64,000 nt of DNA, taken from positions 1 through 64,000 of the forward strand of contig JBDKRG010000059.1 of NCBI GenBank assembly GCA_039683515.1, written 5' to 3'. Below, in pieces: positions 1 through 7,896 of this stretch (positions are counted from its first letter, which is position 1; every line of letters starts with the position of its first letter). The position numbers and the translations under genes were made by a program. The notes below the pieces were generated by a model, which saw only the letters and a program-made list of their open reading frames with translations, was not told the DNA's origin and did no database searches. Source of the DNA: JAJFUE01 sp039683515. GTDB lineage: Bacteria > Sumerlaeota > Sumerlaeia > MVZB01.

Positions 1-2126
1 CCCGAGCCGCGACGTATTACGTCTCGACCGACTCCGGCGCCAGCGACGGCAACGCCGGCACGGAGGCCAAGCCGTGGCGGACGATCACCTACGCCGCGTC
101 GAAGGCCGTGGCCGGCGACACCGTCAAGATCAAGGCCGGCAACTACGGCAACGAGCACGTGGTCGTGGCCAACTCGGGCACGGGCGAAAGCAAGCGGATC
201 GTGTTCGAAGGCTACGGCGGGACGGTGCAGCTGGGCGTGCTGCCCAGTCCGCGCACGCTCCCCCCCGCGAGCGAGATCGGCTTCAAAATCCTGAACAAGA
301 GCTACATCACGCTCCGGAACCTCAACTTCACCTGGTATTTCGATTGCGTCTATATCGAGGATTCGAACTATGTCGACTGCGAGAATCTCTACATCGACAA
401 GTGCGGGGCGGACGGCGCCAAGGGCCATGGGATTATTTATACGAGCTCGGATTACGGGAAAATCCTGGATTGCACGGTGATCGATTGCGGCGGCAACAAC
501 GTGGACCTGGCCGCCTCGAGTCATTGCCTGATCGACAACCTCAAAAGCCTCGGCACGCTGCCCGACAGCACCTTCGCCACCGACTATTACTGCCTCATGT
601 GGTGCGCCCACGAGAACGTGGTCCAGAACAGCTACTGCGAGGACATGGCCGACTCGGGCAAGGGCAACCACGGCTTCATCATCAAGGATTTGAGCAAAAC
701 GCCCCACAGCCACGACAATCTGTTCAAGGACTGCACGGCCGTCTCCTTCGAGGAGTGCTTCTCCGCCGCACACCTGGCCTATAACAACACGTTCCTCCGG
801 TGCCACGGCGACAATTCGGGCAAGACGAACCGGTTCAGCACCGTCCTGCAGGCGCGCAACGGGGCCTACAACAACACCTTCAAGGATTGCACGGGCGTCG
901 GCAGCAAGGTCCTGGTCAGCCTGACGAGCTACGCCGAAGGCAACACCGGGATCAAGGACGGCAACCGATTCGTCAACTGCCGGCTCCGCGGCACGAACCT
1001 GACCGGCAGCCGGGCGGTCCTGTTCGGCGGGACGACCAACTCCGTCTTCGAGAACTGCGTCTTCGACAAGGTGACGTATCTGGCCCGCTTCGTCAAAAAC
1101 ACGACCAACACCGGCAACGCGTTCAAAAACTGCATCCTGACCGGCATGCAGGCCACTTACGACCCGTACGACCTCGATCCCTACCCGTACGGCACCGAAA
1201 CGCCCTACGACGGCACGAGTTCGCTCAGCGCGACGTACACGGATTTCTGGAACAACGGCTTCTCGGCGTTCAGCGGCGCGGGCAACATGTCGTCCGACCC
1301 CAAGTTCGCGAACCAGTCGGGCGGCGACTACCACCTGAAATCAACCGCCGGCCGGTGGAGCGGATCGGCGTGGGTGAAGGACGCCGAGAGTTCGCCGCTC
1401 ATCGACATGGGTGACCCGGCGTCGAGCTTCACCAAGGAAACCAACCCCAACGGCGGGCGAAACAATATCGGGGGCTACGGCAACACGGCCGAGGCCTCGC
1501 TGTCGCCGTCCGGGATCATCGGCGCGGCGACGCCCTGCGACAACCGGCTGTGCGAGCGCTACCCGACCACCGTCTATGCGAGCAACAAATTCCTGGACGT
1601 CGGCCATTACACAACCACCGACAAAAAGTACCGCGCCCTGATCTGGTTCGACCTGAGCCGCTATGACAGGCCGGTCAGGAAGGCGACGCTGTCGCTGTAT
1701 TGGTACTATCCGACCTCGACCCGCACGGCCGACACGGTCGTCGACATCTACCGGCCCGCCACGGGCTGGGACCACGATTTCGTCTCCTGGAATTCCATAT
1801 CCACCGGCACCGCGTGGACCACCGCGGGGGGCAACTGGTACGACAAGAACGGCACGGCGCAGGGCGGCACCCCGTACGCCAGCGTCACGTTCAAGGGGTC
1901 GCAGCTGCCGACCAATTCCTATTACTCGTTCGACGTGACCGCGCTCGTCAACGAATACATCGCCAGCGGCAACAACGCGGGGTTCCTCATCAAGGCGCGC
2001 ACGGAGAGCAACAATTACATCGCGTTCTACGGCCTGGCCAACACCGACAGCGCCACGCTGCCCAAGCTGGACGTGGTTGCCGCCTCCAACGCCGTGCCGG
2101 GCGGGGCGTGGGCGCTTTTCAAATGA
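1..2126 (+). CDS. Secreted right-handed beta-helix protein with disaggregatase-like C-terminal domain (5' end outside window)
   Basis: The reading frame is already open at base 3 and aligns with residues 25 onward of the next gene, so the start codon and signal peptide lie upstream of the window. An internal ATG at 108 is not the real start. The first ~450 codons hold short repeats typical of parallel beta-helix proteins (ITLRNLNF, NVVQNSYCED, NNTFKDCTG, NSVFENCVF). The last ~170 residues start at DNRLCERYPTTVY and include IWFDLS, ATLSLYWYY, GTAWTTAGGNWYDKNGTA and FDVTALVNEYI. From memory this matches the disaggregatase-related repeat of Methanosarcina, a domain of the enzyme that disperses methanochondroitin-bound cell packets. 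A role in binding or cutting an extracellular polysaccharide is inferred. No catalytic residues could be assigned. Confidence 0.8.
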   Translation, partial: RAATYYVSTDSGASDGNAGTEAKPWRTITYAASKAVAGDTVKIKAGNYGNEHVVVANSGTGESKRIVFEGYGGTVQLGVLPSPRTLPPASEIGFKILNKSYITLRNLNFTWYFDCVYIEDSNYVDCENLYIDKCGADGAKGHGIIYTSSDYGKILDCTVIDCGGNNVDLAASSHCLIDNLKSLGTLPDSTFATDYYCLMWCAHENVVQNSYCEDMADSGKGNHGFIIKDLSKTPHSHDNLFKDCTAVSFEECFSAAHLAYNNTFLRCHGDNSGKTNRFSTVLQARNGAYNNTFKDCTGVGSKVLVSLTSYAEGNTGIKDGNRFVNCRLRGTNLTGSRAVLFGGTTNSVFENCVFDKVTYLARFVKNTTNTGNAFKNCILTGMQATYDPYDLDPYPYGTETPYDGTSSLSATYTDFWNNGFSAFSGAGNMSSDPKFANQSGGDYHLKSTAGRWSGSAWVKDAESSPLIDMGDPASSFTKETNPNGGRNNIGGYGNTAEASLSPSGIIGAATPCDNRLCERYPTTVYASNKFLDVGHYTTTDKKYRALIWFDLSRYDRPVRKATLSLYWYYPTSTRTADTVVDIYRPATGWDHDFVSWNSISTGTAWTTAGGNWYDKNGTAQGGTPYASVTFKGSQLPTNSYYSFDVTALVNEYIASGNNAGFLIKARTESNNYIAFYGLANTDSATLPKLDVVAASNAVPGGAWALFK

Positions 2127-2254
2127 ATCGCCGGATTGCCGAGGCGGCCTCTTGTTTGCAGCTTGCGGGTGTTCGTACCATCTTGTTACAATCTTGCGGA
2201 GCGTCTTCATCTTGGATTGACATCGCGTTTGAACTCAACCCGGAGTCATAATCG

Positions 2255-4474
2255 ATGTTTTTTACCCTCAGGCTTCTGCTGACGTGGGTCGCGCTGGCCG
2301 CGGCCGCCGCCACGCCGGCCCGCGCCGCGACCTATTACGTTTCGACCGCCTCCGATGCCAGCAACGGCAACACCGGCACGGAAGCGTCGCCGTGGCGGAC
2401 CATTACCTACGCCGCGACCAAGGCCAAGGCCGGCGACACCGTCAAGATCAAGGCCGGCAACTACGGCAACGAGCACGTGGTCGTGGCCAACTCCGGCACG
2501 GCCAGCGGCCGAATCACGTTCGAAGGCTACGGGGGGACGCCCGTGCTGGGGACGTTGCCGAGCCCGCGGACGACGCCGGCCAACACCGAAATCGGCTTCA
2601 AGATGACCCGGAAGAACTACATCACGCTCCGGAACCTCAAATTCACCTGGTATTACGAATGCGTCTACGTCGAATTGTCCGATTACGTCAACCTGGAAAA
2701 CCTCGTCGTCGACAAATGCGGCGGCGAAACCTACGAGGGCGACGGCATCGTGTTCACATGGTCGGATTACGGGACGATCAAGGATTGCACGGTGACCGAC
2801 TGCGGCGGTAACAACGTGTTCCTGAATTATTCGAACTATTGCACGATCGACGGGCTCAGGACGCTCGGCACGCTGGCCGGCACGAACACGTACGCCACCG
2901 ACTATTACTGCGCGTTGAGGTGCTCGAGCAACAATGTCATCAAGAACAGTTACGCCGAGGACACCGTCGACTCGGCCAAGGGCAATCACGGCTTCATCAT
3001 CAAGGACCTGACGTACACCCCGCACAGCACCGGCAACGTCGTTCAGGACTGCACGGCGATCTCCTTCGAGGAGTGCTTCTCCGCCGCGCATAAAGCCTAC
3101 GGCAACACGTTCCTCCGGTGCACGGCGGACAATACCGGCAAGGGCGGCTGGAACTCGGTCTTCCAGGCGCGCAACGGCGCCCACGACAACACGTTCCGTG
3201 AGTGCACCGGCACCGGCCGCCACGCCGTCGTCAGCCTGTCCAACTACAGCGAGGGCACCGGCAACATCGTCAACAAATCGGGAAACAAGTGGATCAACTG
3301 CACGCTCAGGGGCATTGACCAGGCCAACAGCATCGGAATCGTCTTCGGCGGCAGCAGCAACACCGTATTCGAGAACTGCGTCTTCGACAATGTTCCCAAT
3401 TTTGCCCGCTTCGTGACGACCTTCAGCGGCATCACCCTCAGCAACACGGCGATCACGCTTAAAAATTGCATTATTAACTCCATTCCCAAGAGTTACGACA
3501 CCGTCGTCAACACCTATTACCCGATGGGCGGCACCCCGAACAACGGCACCGGCGCCATCACCGCGACCTACAATTGTTTCTACGACGGTTTCACGGCTTT
3601 TTCCGGAACCGGCAACATCACCGCCAATCCGAAATTCGCGTCGGGGACCGACTACCACCTGAAGTCAACCGCCGGCCGCTGGACCGGATCGGCCTGGGTT
3701 CAGGACACCGAAGACTCCCCATGCATCGACACGGGCGACCAAGCGTCGATCTTCTCCAACGAACCCGCGCCCAACGGCGGCCGCATCAACATCGGCCGTT
3801 ACGGGAACACCGCGGAAGCATCCAAATCGACTTCCGGCGGCGGTGGCGGTGGCGGTGGCGGCGGCGGGACCGCGGCGCCGTACGACAACTGGCTGCGTGA
3901 GGCAAGTCCGGCCACGGTCTACCCGAACAACGCTTACCTGGGCATCGGCCACCTGACCAGCAACAACTCGAAATACCGCGACCTGATCTGGTTCGATCTG
4001 AGCCAGCATGCCCGGCCGGTCAAGCGCGCGACGCTTTCACTCTATTGGTACCATCCACCGACCTCGACCCGGACCAACGACACGGTCGTGGACGTCTACC
4101 GGCCGGCCATGGGCTGGGATCACAATGGCGTCTGCTGGACTTACAAAACCAGCGGCGTGGCCTGGACGAACCCCGGCGGCGACTGGTATGACAAGACCGG
4201 CAAAGCCCAGGGCGGCACGCCGTACGCATCGGTTACGTTTAATAAGTCGCAGCTGCCGACGAATTCGTTTTATACCTTCGACGTGACGACGCTGGTCAAC
4301 GAATACATCGCAAGCGGTAAGAACGCCGGGTTTTTCATCAAGGCGCGCACGGAGTCCGCCAATTACATCGCCTTCTATGACCTCGCCGCCACCGATAGCG
4401 CCACGCTGCCCAAGCTGGACGTGGTTGCCGCCTCCAACGCCGTGCCGGGCGGGGCGTGGGCGGTGTACGAGTAG
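2255..4474 (+). CDS. Secreted beta-helix protein, tandem paralogue with poly-glycine linker
   Basis: This 739-residue protein begins with a Sec signal peptide (MFFTLRLLLTWVALAAAAAT, cleavage near PARA-ATYYV). A beta-helix of about 500 residues follows, then a run of 12 glycines (about 3838-3870), then a disaggregatase-like domain starting DNWLREASPATVY. It is a close paralogue of the upstream gene, including 66-nt blocks of exact identity at both ends. The poly-glycine linker is absent upstream, where SPSGIIGAATP takes its place. The protein is presumably exported and acts on or binds a polysaccharide. An upstream GGAG lies 11 nt before the ATG. A hairpin terminator follows the stop. Confidence 0.85.
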   Translation: MFFTLRLLLTWVALAAAAATPARAATYYVSTASDASNGNTGTEASPWRTITYAATKAKAGDTVKIKAGNYGNEHVVVANSGTASGRITFEGYGGTPVLGTLPSPRTTPANTEIGFKMTRKNYITLRNLKFTWYYECVYVELSDYVNLENLVVDKCGGETYEGDGIVFTWSDYGTIKDCTVTDCGGNNVFLNYSNYCTIDGLRTLGTLAGTNTYATDYYCALRCSSNNVIKNSYAEDTVDSAKGNHGFIIKDLTYTPHSTGNVVQDCTAISFEECFSAAHKAYGNTFLRCTADNTGKGGWNSVFQARNGAHDNTFRECTGTGRHAVVSLSNYSEGTGNIVNKSGNKWINCTLRGIDQANSIGIVFGGSSNTVFENCVFDNVPNFARFVTTFSGITLSNTAITLKNCIINSIPKSYDTVVNTYYPMGGTPNNGTGAITATYNCFYDGFTAFSGTGNITANPKFASGTDYHLKSTAGRWTGSAWVQDTEDSPCIDTGDQASIFSNEPAPNGGRINIGRYGNTAEASKSTSGGGGGGGGGGGTAAPYDNWLREASPATVYPNNAYLGIGHLTSNNSKYRDLIWFDLSQHARPVKRATLSLYWYHPPTSTRTNDTVVDVYRPAMGWDHNGVCWTYKTSGVAWTNPGGDWYDKTGKAQGGTPYASVTFNKSQLPTNSFYTFDVTTLVNEYIASGKNAGFFIKARTESANYIAFYDLAATDSATLPKLDVVAASNAVPGGAWAVYE

Positions 4475-4520
4475 GACGCCTCGGCCCCAAGCGCCCAAGC
4501 CCCGGATCCTTCGTCTTTCT

Positions 4521-4546
4521 CCCGCCGGCCCCCGGCGGGTGTTTTT
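4521..4546 (+). terminator. Rho-independent terminator after the beta-helix gene pair
   Basis: An 8-bp perfect GC stem (CCCGCCGG / CCGGCGGG) with a 3-nt C loop is followed by TGTTTTT, 46 nt after the stop of the second beta-helix gene. Confidence 0.8.
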
Positions 4547-4670
4547 CATGCCACCCCACGAATTGAATCCGCACTCCGCATTTCTTGACACCTTCCGCCA
4601 AAACGTCCTAAGCTGAGCCGTGCCGCGAGAAGTTGAATGCAGTTCTAGATCTGGAAGGAACAGGACGAAC

Positions 4671-5603
4671 ATGAAGAAAAAAATCACAGTCATCGGGGCA
4701 GGAAACGTCGGCGCGACGACCGCGTTGTTCCTGGCCGAGAAGCGTCTGGGCGACGTCGTCGTGACCGACATCGTCGAAGGCATGCCGCAGGGCAAGGGCC
4801 TGGACATGCTCGAGAGCGGCCCGCTGCACGGCTATGCCGGCCGCATCAAGGGGACGAACGACTACAAGGACATCGAGGGCTCGTCGGTCGTGGTGATCAC
4901 CGCCGGCCTGCCGCGCAAGCCGGGGATGAGCCGCAGCGACCTGCTGGCCGTCAACCAGAAGATCGTCGGCTCGGTCGCCAACGAAATCAAGACGCACGCC
5001 CCCGAGGCGATCGTCGTCGTCGTCTCCAACCCGCTCGACATCATGTGCTGGGTCGCCCAGCAGGGGACCGGGTTCGCCTCGGGCCGCGTCTTCGGCATGG
5101 CGGGCGTCCTCGACAGCGCGCGCATGCGGGCGTTCATCGCCGACGAGCTCGACGTCTACCCGGCCGACGTCGTCACGATGGTCCTGGGCGGCCACGGCGA
5201 CTCGATGGTCCCGGTCGTCAGCATGACGTCGGTGGCGGGCATCCCGATCACCGAACTGCTCCCCAAGGAGCGCATCGACGCGATCGTCGACCGCACGCGC
5301 AAGGGCGGCGGCGAAATCGTCAACCTCCTCAAGACCGGCAGCGCGTTCTACTCGCCGGCGGCCTCGGCGGTCGAAATGGTCGAGTCGATCCTGCTCGACA
5401 GCAAGCGCGTCCTCCCCTGCTCCGTTTACCTCGAGGGGCAGTATGGGATCAACGGCTGCTACATCGGCGTGCCGGTCAAGCTCGGCGCCGAGGGCGTCGA
5501 GAAGGTCTACGAGATCAAGCTGACCGACGACGAGCTCAAGGCGCTGCGCGCCTCGGCCGAGGCGGTCCAGGCCGACATGGCGGAGCTCAAAAAGCTCGGT
5601 TGA
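4671..5603 (+). CDS. mdh: Malate dehydrogenase (LDH-like family)
   Basis: This 310-residue NAD-dependent dehydrogenase interconverts malate and oxaloacetate in the cytoplasm. The N-terminal Rossmann motif is ITVIGAGNVGATTA. The substrate loop GLPRKPGMSRSDLL carries the Arg residues and the methionine typical of malate rather than lactate enzymes. VVSNPLDIM and the catalytic His in GGHGDSMVP are present. Length is normal for the family. The ATG at 4671 is chosen because GGAAGGA sits about 12 nt upstream; the frame is open further 5' but shows no family similarity there. The gene appears monocistronic, with a terminator upstream and a repeat-filled gap downstream. Confidence 0.95.
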   Translation: MKKKITVIGAGNVGATTALFLAEKRLGDVVVTDIVEGMPQGKGLDMLESGPLHGYAGRIKGTNDYKDIEGSSVVVITAGLPRKPGMSRSDLLAVNQKIVGSVANEIKTHAPEAIVVVVSNPLDIMCWVAQQGTGFASGRVFGMAGVLDSARMRAFIADELDVYPADVVTMVLGGHGDSMVPVVSMTSVAGIPITELLPKERIDAIVDRTRKGGGEIVNLLKTGSAFYSPAASAVEMVESILLDSKRVLPCSVYLEGQYGINGCYIGVPVKLGAEGVEKVYEIKLTDDELKALRASAEAVQADMAELKKLG

Positions 5604-5642
5604 TAAGCGGTTCGCAGTCCCGGCTTCAGCCGGAACAAATTG

Positions 5643-5760
5643 AATGAGAAATGAGAAATGAGAAATTTAAAATGAGAAATGAATTCCGTGTTTTCCGTGC
5701 CTTCCGTGGTTAACGGAATCCGGTTTCTCATTTCTCATGGCTCATTTCTCATTTCTCATT
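5643..5760. repeat. Intergenic inverted repeat built from GAGAAAT words
   Basis: A 20-nt arm at 5643-5662 is the perfect reverse complement of 5741-5760. Between them lie a second ATGAGAAATGA / TCATTTCTCAT pair and a nested TTCCGTG...CCTTCCGTGG word. The whole element can fold into a hairpin of about 118 nt. It fills the gap between mdh and the carbonic-anhydrase-like gene and is not a standard terminator because no T-run follows it. Confidence 0.85.
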
Positions 5761-5775
5761 AATGAGGTTTCAACC

Positions 5776-6345
5776 ATGCCCACCGACATTCAGAATCCCT
5801 CCAATCTTGCGCTCCCGGAGTCCCTTTACGGCGGCGGGCTCGTCCTGCCGTATCTCGACAAAAAACCCGCAATCGGCGAAAACGTGTTCGTCGCGCATCA
5901 CGCGTCGGTGATCGGCGAGGTCACGCTCGGCGACAATTCGAGCATCTGGTTCGGCGCCGTGTTGCGCGGCGACATCGCGCCGGTCCGGATCGGCGCCGGC
6001 AGCAACGTCCAGGACAACAGCGTCCTCCACGTCGGCGACAACGACCCGTGCATCATCGGCGACAACGTCGTCGTCGGCCACAACTGCGTCCTGCACGGCT
6101 GCACGATCGAGGACGATTGCATGATCGGGATGGGCGCGATCATCATCAACCGCGCGGTGATCGGGCGCGGGTCGGTGGTCGGGGCCGGGGCGCTGGTCAC
6201 GCAGGACACCGTGATCCCGCCGTACAGCCTCGTGCTCGGCTCGCCGGCCAAGGTCAAGCGCGAACTGACGCAGGAAGAGCGCGAACACCACGCGGTCTTC
6301 GCTCCGAAATACACGCGCGTCGCGCAAAACTATAAAAAAGCATAA
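5776..6345 (+). CDS. Gamma-carbonic-anhydrase-like hexapeptide-repeat protein
   Basis: This is a 189-residue left-handed beta-helix protein of the YrdA/PaaY/CaiE group. The isoleucine/valine-rich hexapeptide repeats run from about residue 30 to 165 (VIGEVTLGDNSSIWFGAVLRGD, NVVVGHNCVLHGC, MIGMGAIIINRAVIG). The three histidines expected to bind metal are in VLHVG, VGHNC and VLHGC. Members form trimers and bind Zn or Fe. Some are carbonic anhydrases, but many have unknown function, so the activity is not certain. The ATG at 5776 follows AATGAGG at a 9-nt spacing. The longer frame from 5737 would read through the repeat. Confidence 0.88.
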   Translation: MPTDIQNPSNLALPESLYGGGLVLPYLDKKPAIGENVFVAHHASVIGEVTLGDNSSIWFGAVLRGDIAPVRIGAGSNVQDNSVLHVGDNDPCIIGDNVVVGHNCVLHGCTIEDDCMIGMGAIIINRAVIGRGSVVGAGALVTQDTVIPPYSLVLGSPAKVKRELTQEEREHHAVFAPKYTRVAQNYKKA

Positions 6346-6360
6346 TCAATCGGAATCAGA

Positions 6361-6483
6361 AACAAATTCGAAACAATCATTCAAAATATTCAAAATATTT
6401 CCCGTAAATATTTCGCGCCAAACAGCAATGCATAATTTGCTTATATTATATGATATTTCATTATCATTTGTTTCGAATTTGTT
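6361..6483. repeat. Inverted repeat between convergent genes
   Basis: A 16-nt arm at 6361-6376 is perfectly complementary to 6468-6483. An outer AATCAG (6354-6359) pairs with CTGATT (6493-6498). The interior is strongly AT-rich, unlike the surrounding genes. It lies between the converging carbonic-anhydrase-like and permease genes and could serve as a two-way transcription barrier. Confidence 0.75.
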
Positions 6484-6508
6484 CTCTTGCTTCTGATTTT
6501 TTCTTTTC

Positions 6509-7354
6509 TCACAGGCAGTCCCGGACGTCGGGAAGCATGCGGCGGAAGAGCCAGACGCCGGCGGCCAGGCAGAGCCATGGGAAGATCAGCACGATCGCCC
6601 AGTCGATCATGCTCGGGTCCTGGTGGACCGCGCCGAACAGGCTTTGCGTCGCCGTGATGAAGCGCTCGAACGGATTGATCGTCATGATCACCTGGCCCAC
6701 GCCGACGAGCACGCCGACGACGCCGTCCTGGTCTGCGGCGGCCTTGCTGAAGATCAAATCCTTGTAATAGACGACCGGGTTGAACCAGAACAGAACCTGC
6801 ATGATGATCTGCACGAATTGGGCGGTGTCGCGAAAAAACACGTTCAGGCCCGAGAGGATCAGTCCCAGCCCAAGCGCCGCGACGCCCATGAGCGCCATCA
6901 CGAGCAACCCGCCGAGGGCCGCGAACGGGACCGGGCAGCCCGTCACCAGCAGGAGCGCGAACAGGATCAGCATGCCGATCCCCTGAATAAAGAATGCGTT
7001 CAGCAGGACGGGGCCGAACAGGATGATCGGCGGGAAGGCGACCTTTTGCAGGAGGTTGCCGTTTTCGATGAGGACGCCGGTCGAGCGGATCAGCACGTCC
7101 GAAAAGAGGATCCACGGGATCAGGCCGGCGACGAGGTGAACGCCGTAGTTGAGCGAGCCGAAATTGACGAGGCTGACACCGCCGGCGCCCGGGCGGTCGC
7201 GCATGAGCGTCGAGAAGATCGTCATGTAGATGGCGATCATCATGAGCGGGTGGATGAGGTTCCAGAATCCGCCCAGGGTGGAGCCGGCGTAGCGGACCTT
7301 GAGGTCGCGCCGCACCAGGAGCCAGAAAAATTCGCGCTGTCCCCGGTCGAGCAT
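6509..7354 (-). CDS. ABC-2 type polysaccharide export permease (orphan)
   Basis: This 281-residue inner-membrane protein has about six hydrophobic segments. The opening (MLDRGQREFFWLLVRRDLKV, then GSTLGGFWNLIHPLMMIAIYM) is typical of Wzm/KpsM-like permeases that export O-antigen or other polysaccharides with a Wzt ATPase. No ATPase gene adjoins it; the only Wzt-like gene in the window is at 56389-57675. The start at 7354 has a GGGGA upstream. An ATG at 7393 (MGRRTIRRLGDLRM) is possible but has no ribosome site and borders a repeat. Still longer in-frame readings run into intergenic repeat words. Confidence 0.85.
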   Translation of the reverse strand: MLDRGQREFFWLLVRRDLKVRYAGSTLGGFWNLIHPLMMIAIYMTIFSTLMRDRPGAGGVSLVNFGSLNYGVHLVAGLIPWILFSDVLIRSTGVLIENGNLLQKVAFPPIILFGPVLLNAFFIQGIGMLILFALLLVTGCPVPFAALGGLLVMALMGVAALGLGLILSGLNVFFRDTAQFVQIIMQVLFWFNPVVYYKDLIFSKAAADQDGVVGVLVGVGQVIMTINPFERFITATQSLFGAVHQDPSMIDWAIVLIFPWLCLAAGVWLFRRMLPDVRDCL

Positions 7355-7393
7355 TCGCAAGTCCCCAAGCCGCCGTATGGTTCGACGACCCAT

Positions 7394-7896
7394 CCAATGA
7401 GAAATGAGAAACGAGAAATAAGCAACATCAAATCCAAATCCTGAATCCGAATATCGAAATCCGAAACAAATCCGATATCCAAATTGTTCACTGCTCATTT
7501 CACAGGTTCCACGGAAGAATACATGGGTAAGGTGCTCAAACGAAAAGGCGTTCACGCAAAATCGCAAAAGTGCAAAAAACGCTAAAAACATGTTTCTTCG
7601 AAGGACGGAATTGAAACGCCAAGACGCCAAGTGCGCAAAGACCAAAAGAATGACAGATTTCGGGTCGTGGCGTCCTGGCGGTTCGAGCATGACCCGTGCA
7701 AATCCGCCCGATCCGCGTCGTCCGCGGTCCATGAGCGTGCGCCCGGCGGCAACGTCCTGCGCGGCATGGGCACAATGCATGGATTCAGAGCCCACAAATT
7801 CTTACAAAGAGCCATTTCTCACTGAATTTCTGTGTTCTCCCGCTTCCCGCATGCGGTATGATCGGCCTGACGCCCGTAGGGGGGCGCGAGCGGCGT
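7394..7896. other. 503-nt intergenic region filled with repeat words
   Basis: No convincing gene is present. From left to right it holds GAGAAATGAGAAACGAG words (7396-7420), ATCCGAATATCGAAATCCG words (7430-7483), a CACGCAAAATCGCAAAAG word (7552-7577), and an imperfect inverted repeat of AACGCCAAGACGCCA with TGGCGTCCTGGCGGTT (about 7612-7684). Short frames here lack ribosome sites and are treated as chance. The promoters for the divergent permease and kinase must lie here but were not resolved. Confidence 0.6.

Noticed and set aside
7394..7795. N-terminal extension of the orphan permease up to 7795
   Set aside because: The extra residues come from repeat words and have no ribosome site; permease homology starts at about 7354.
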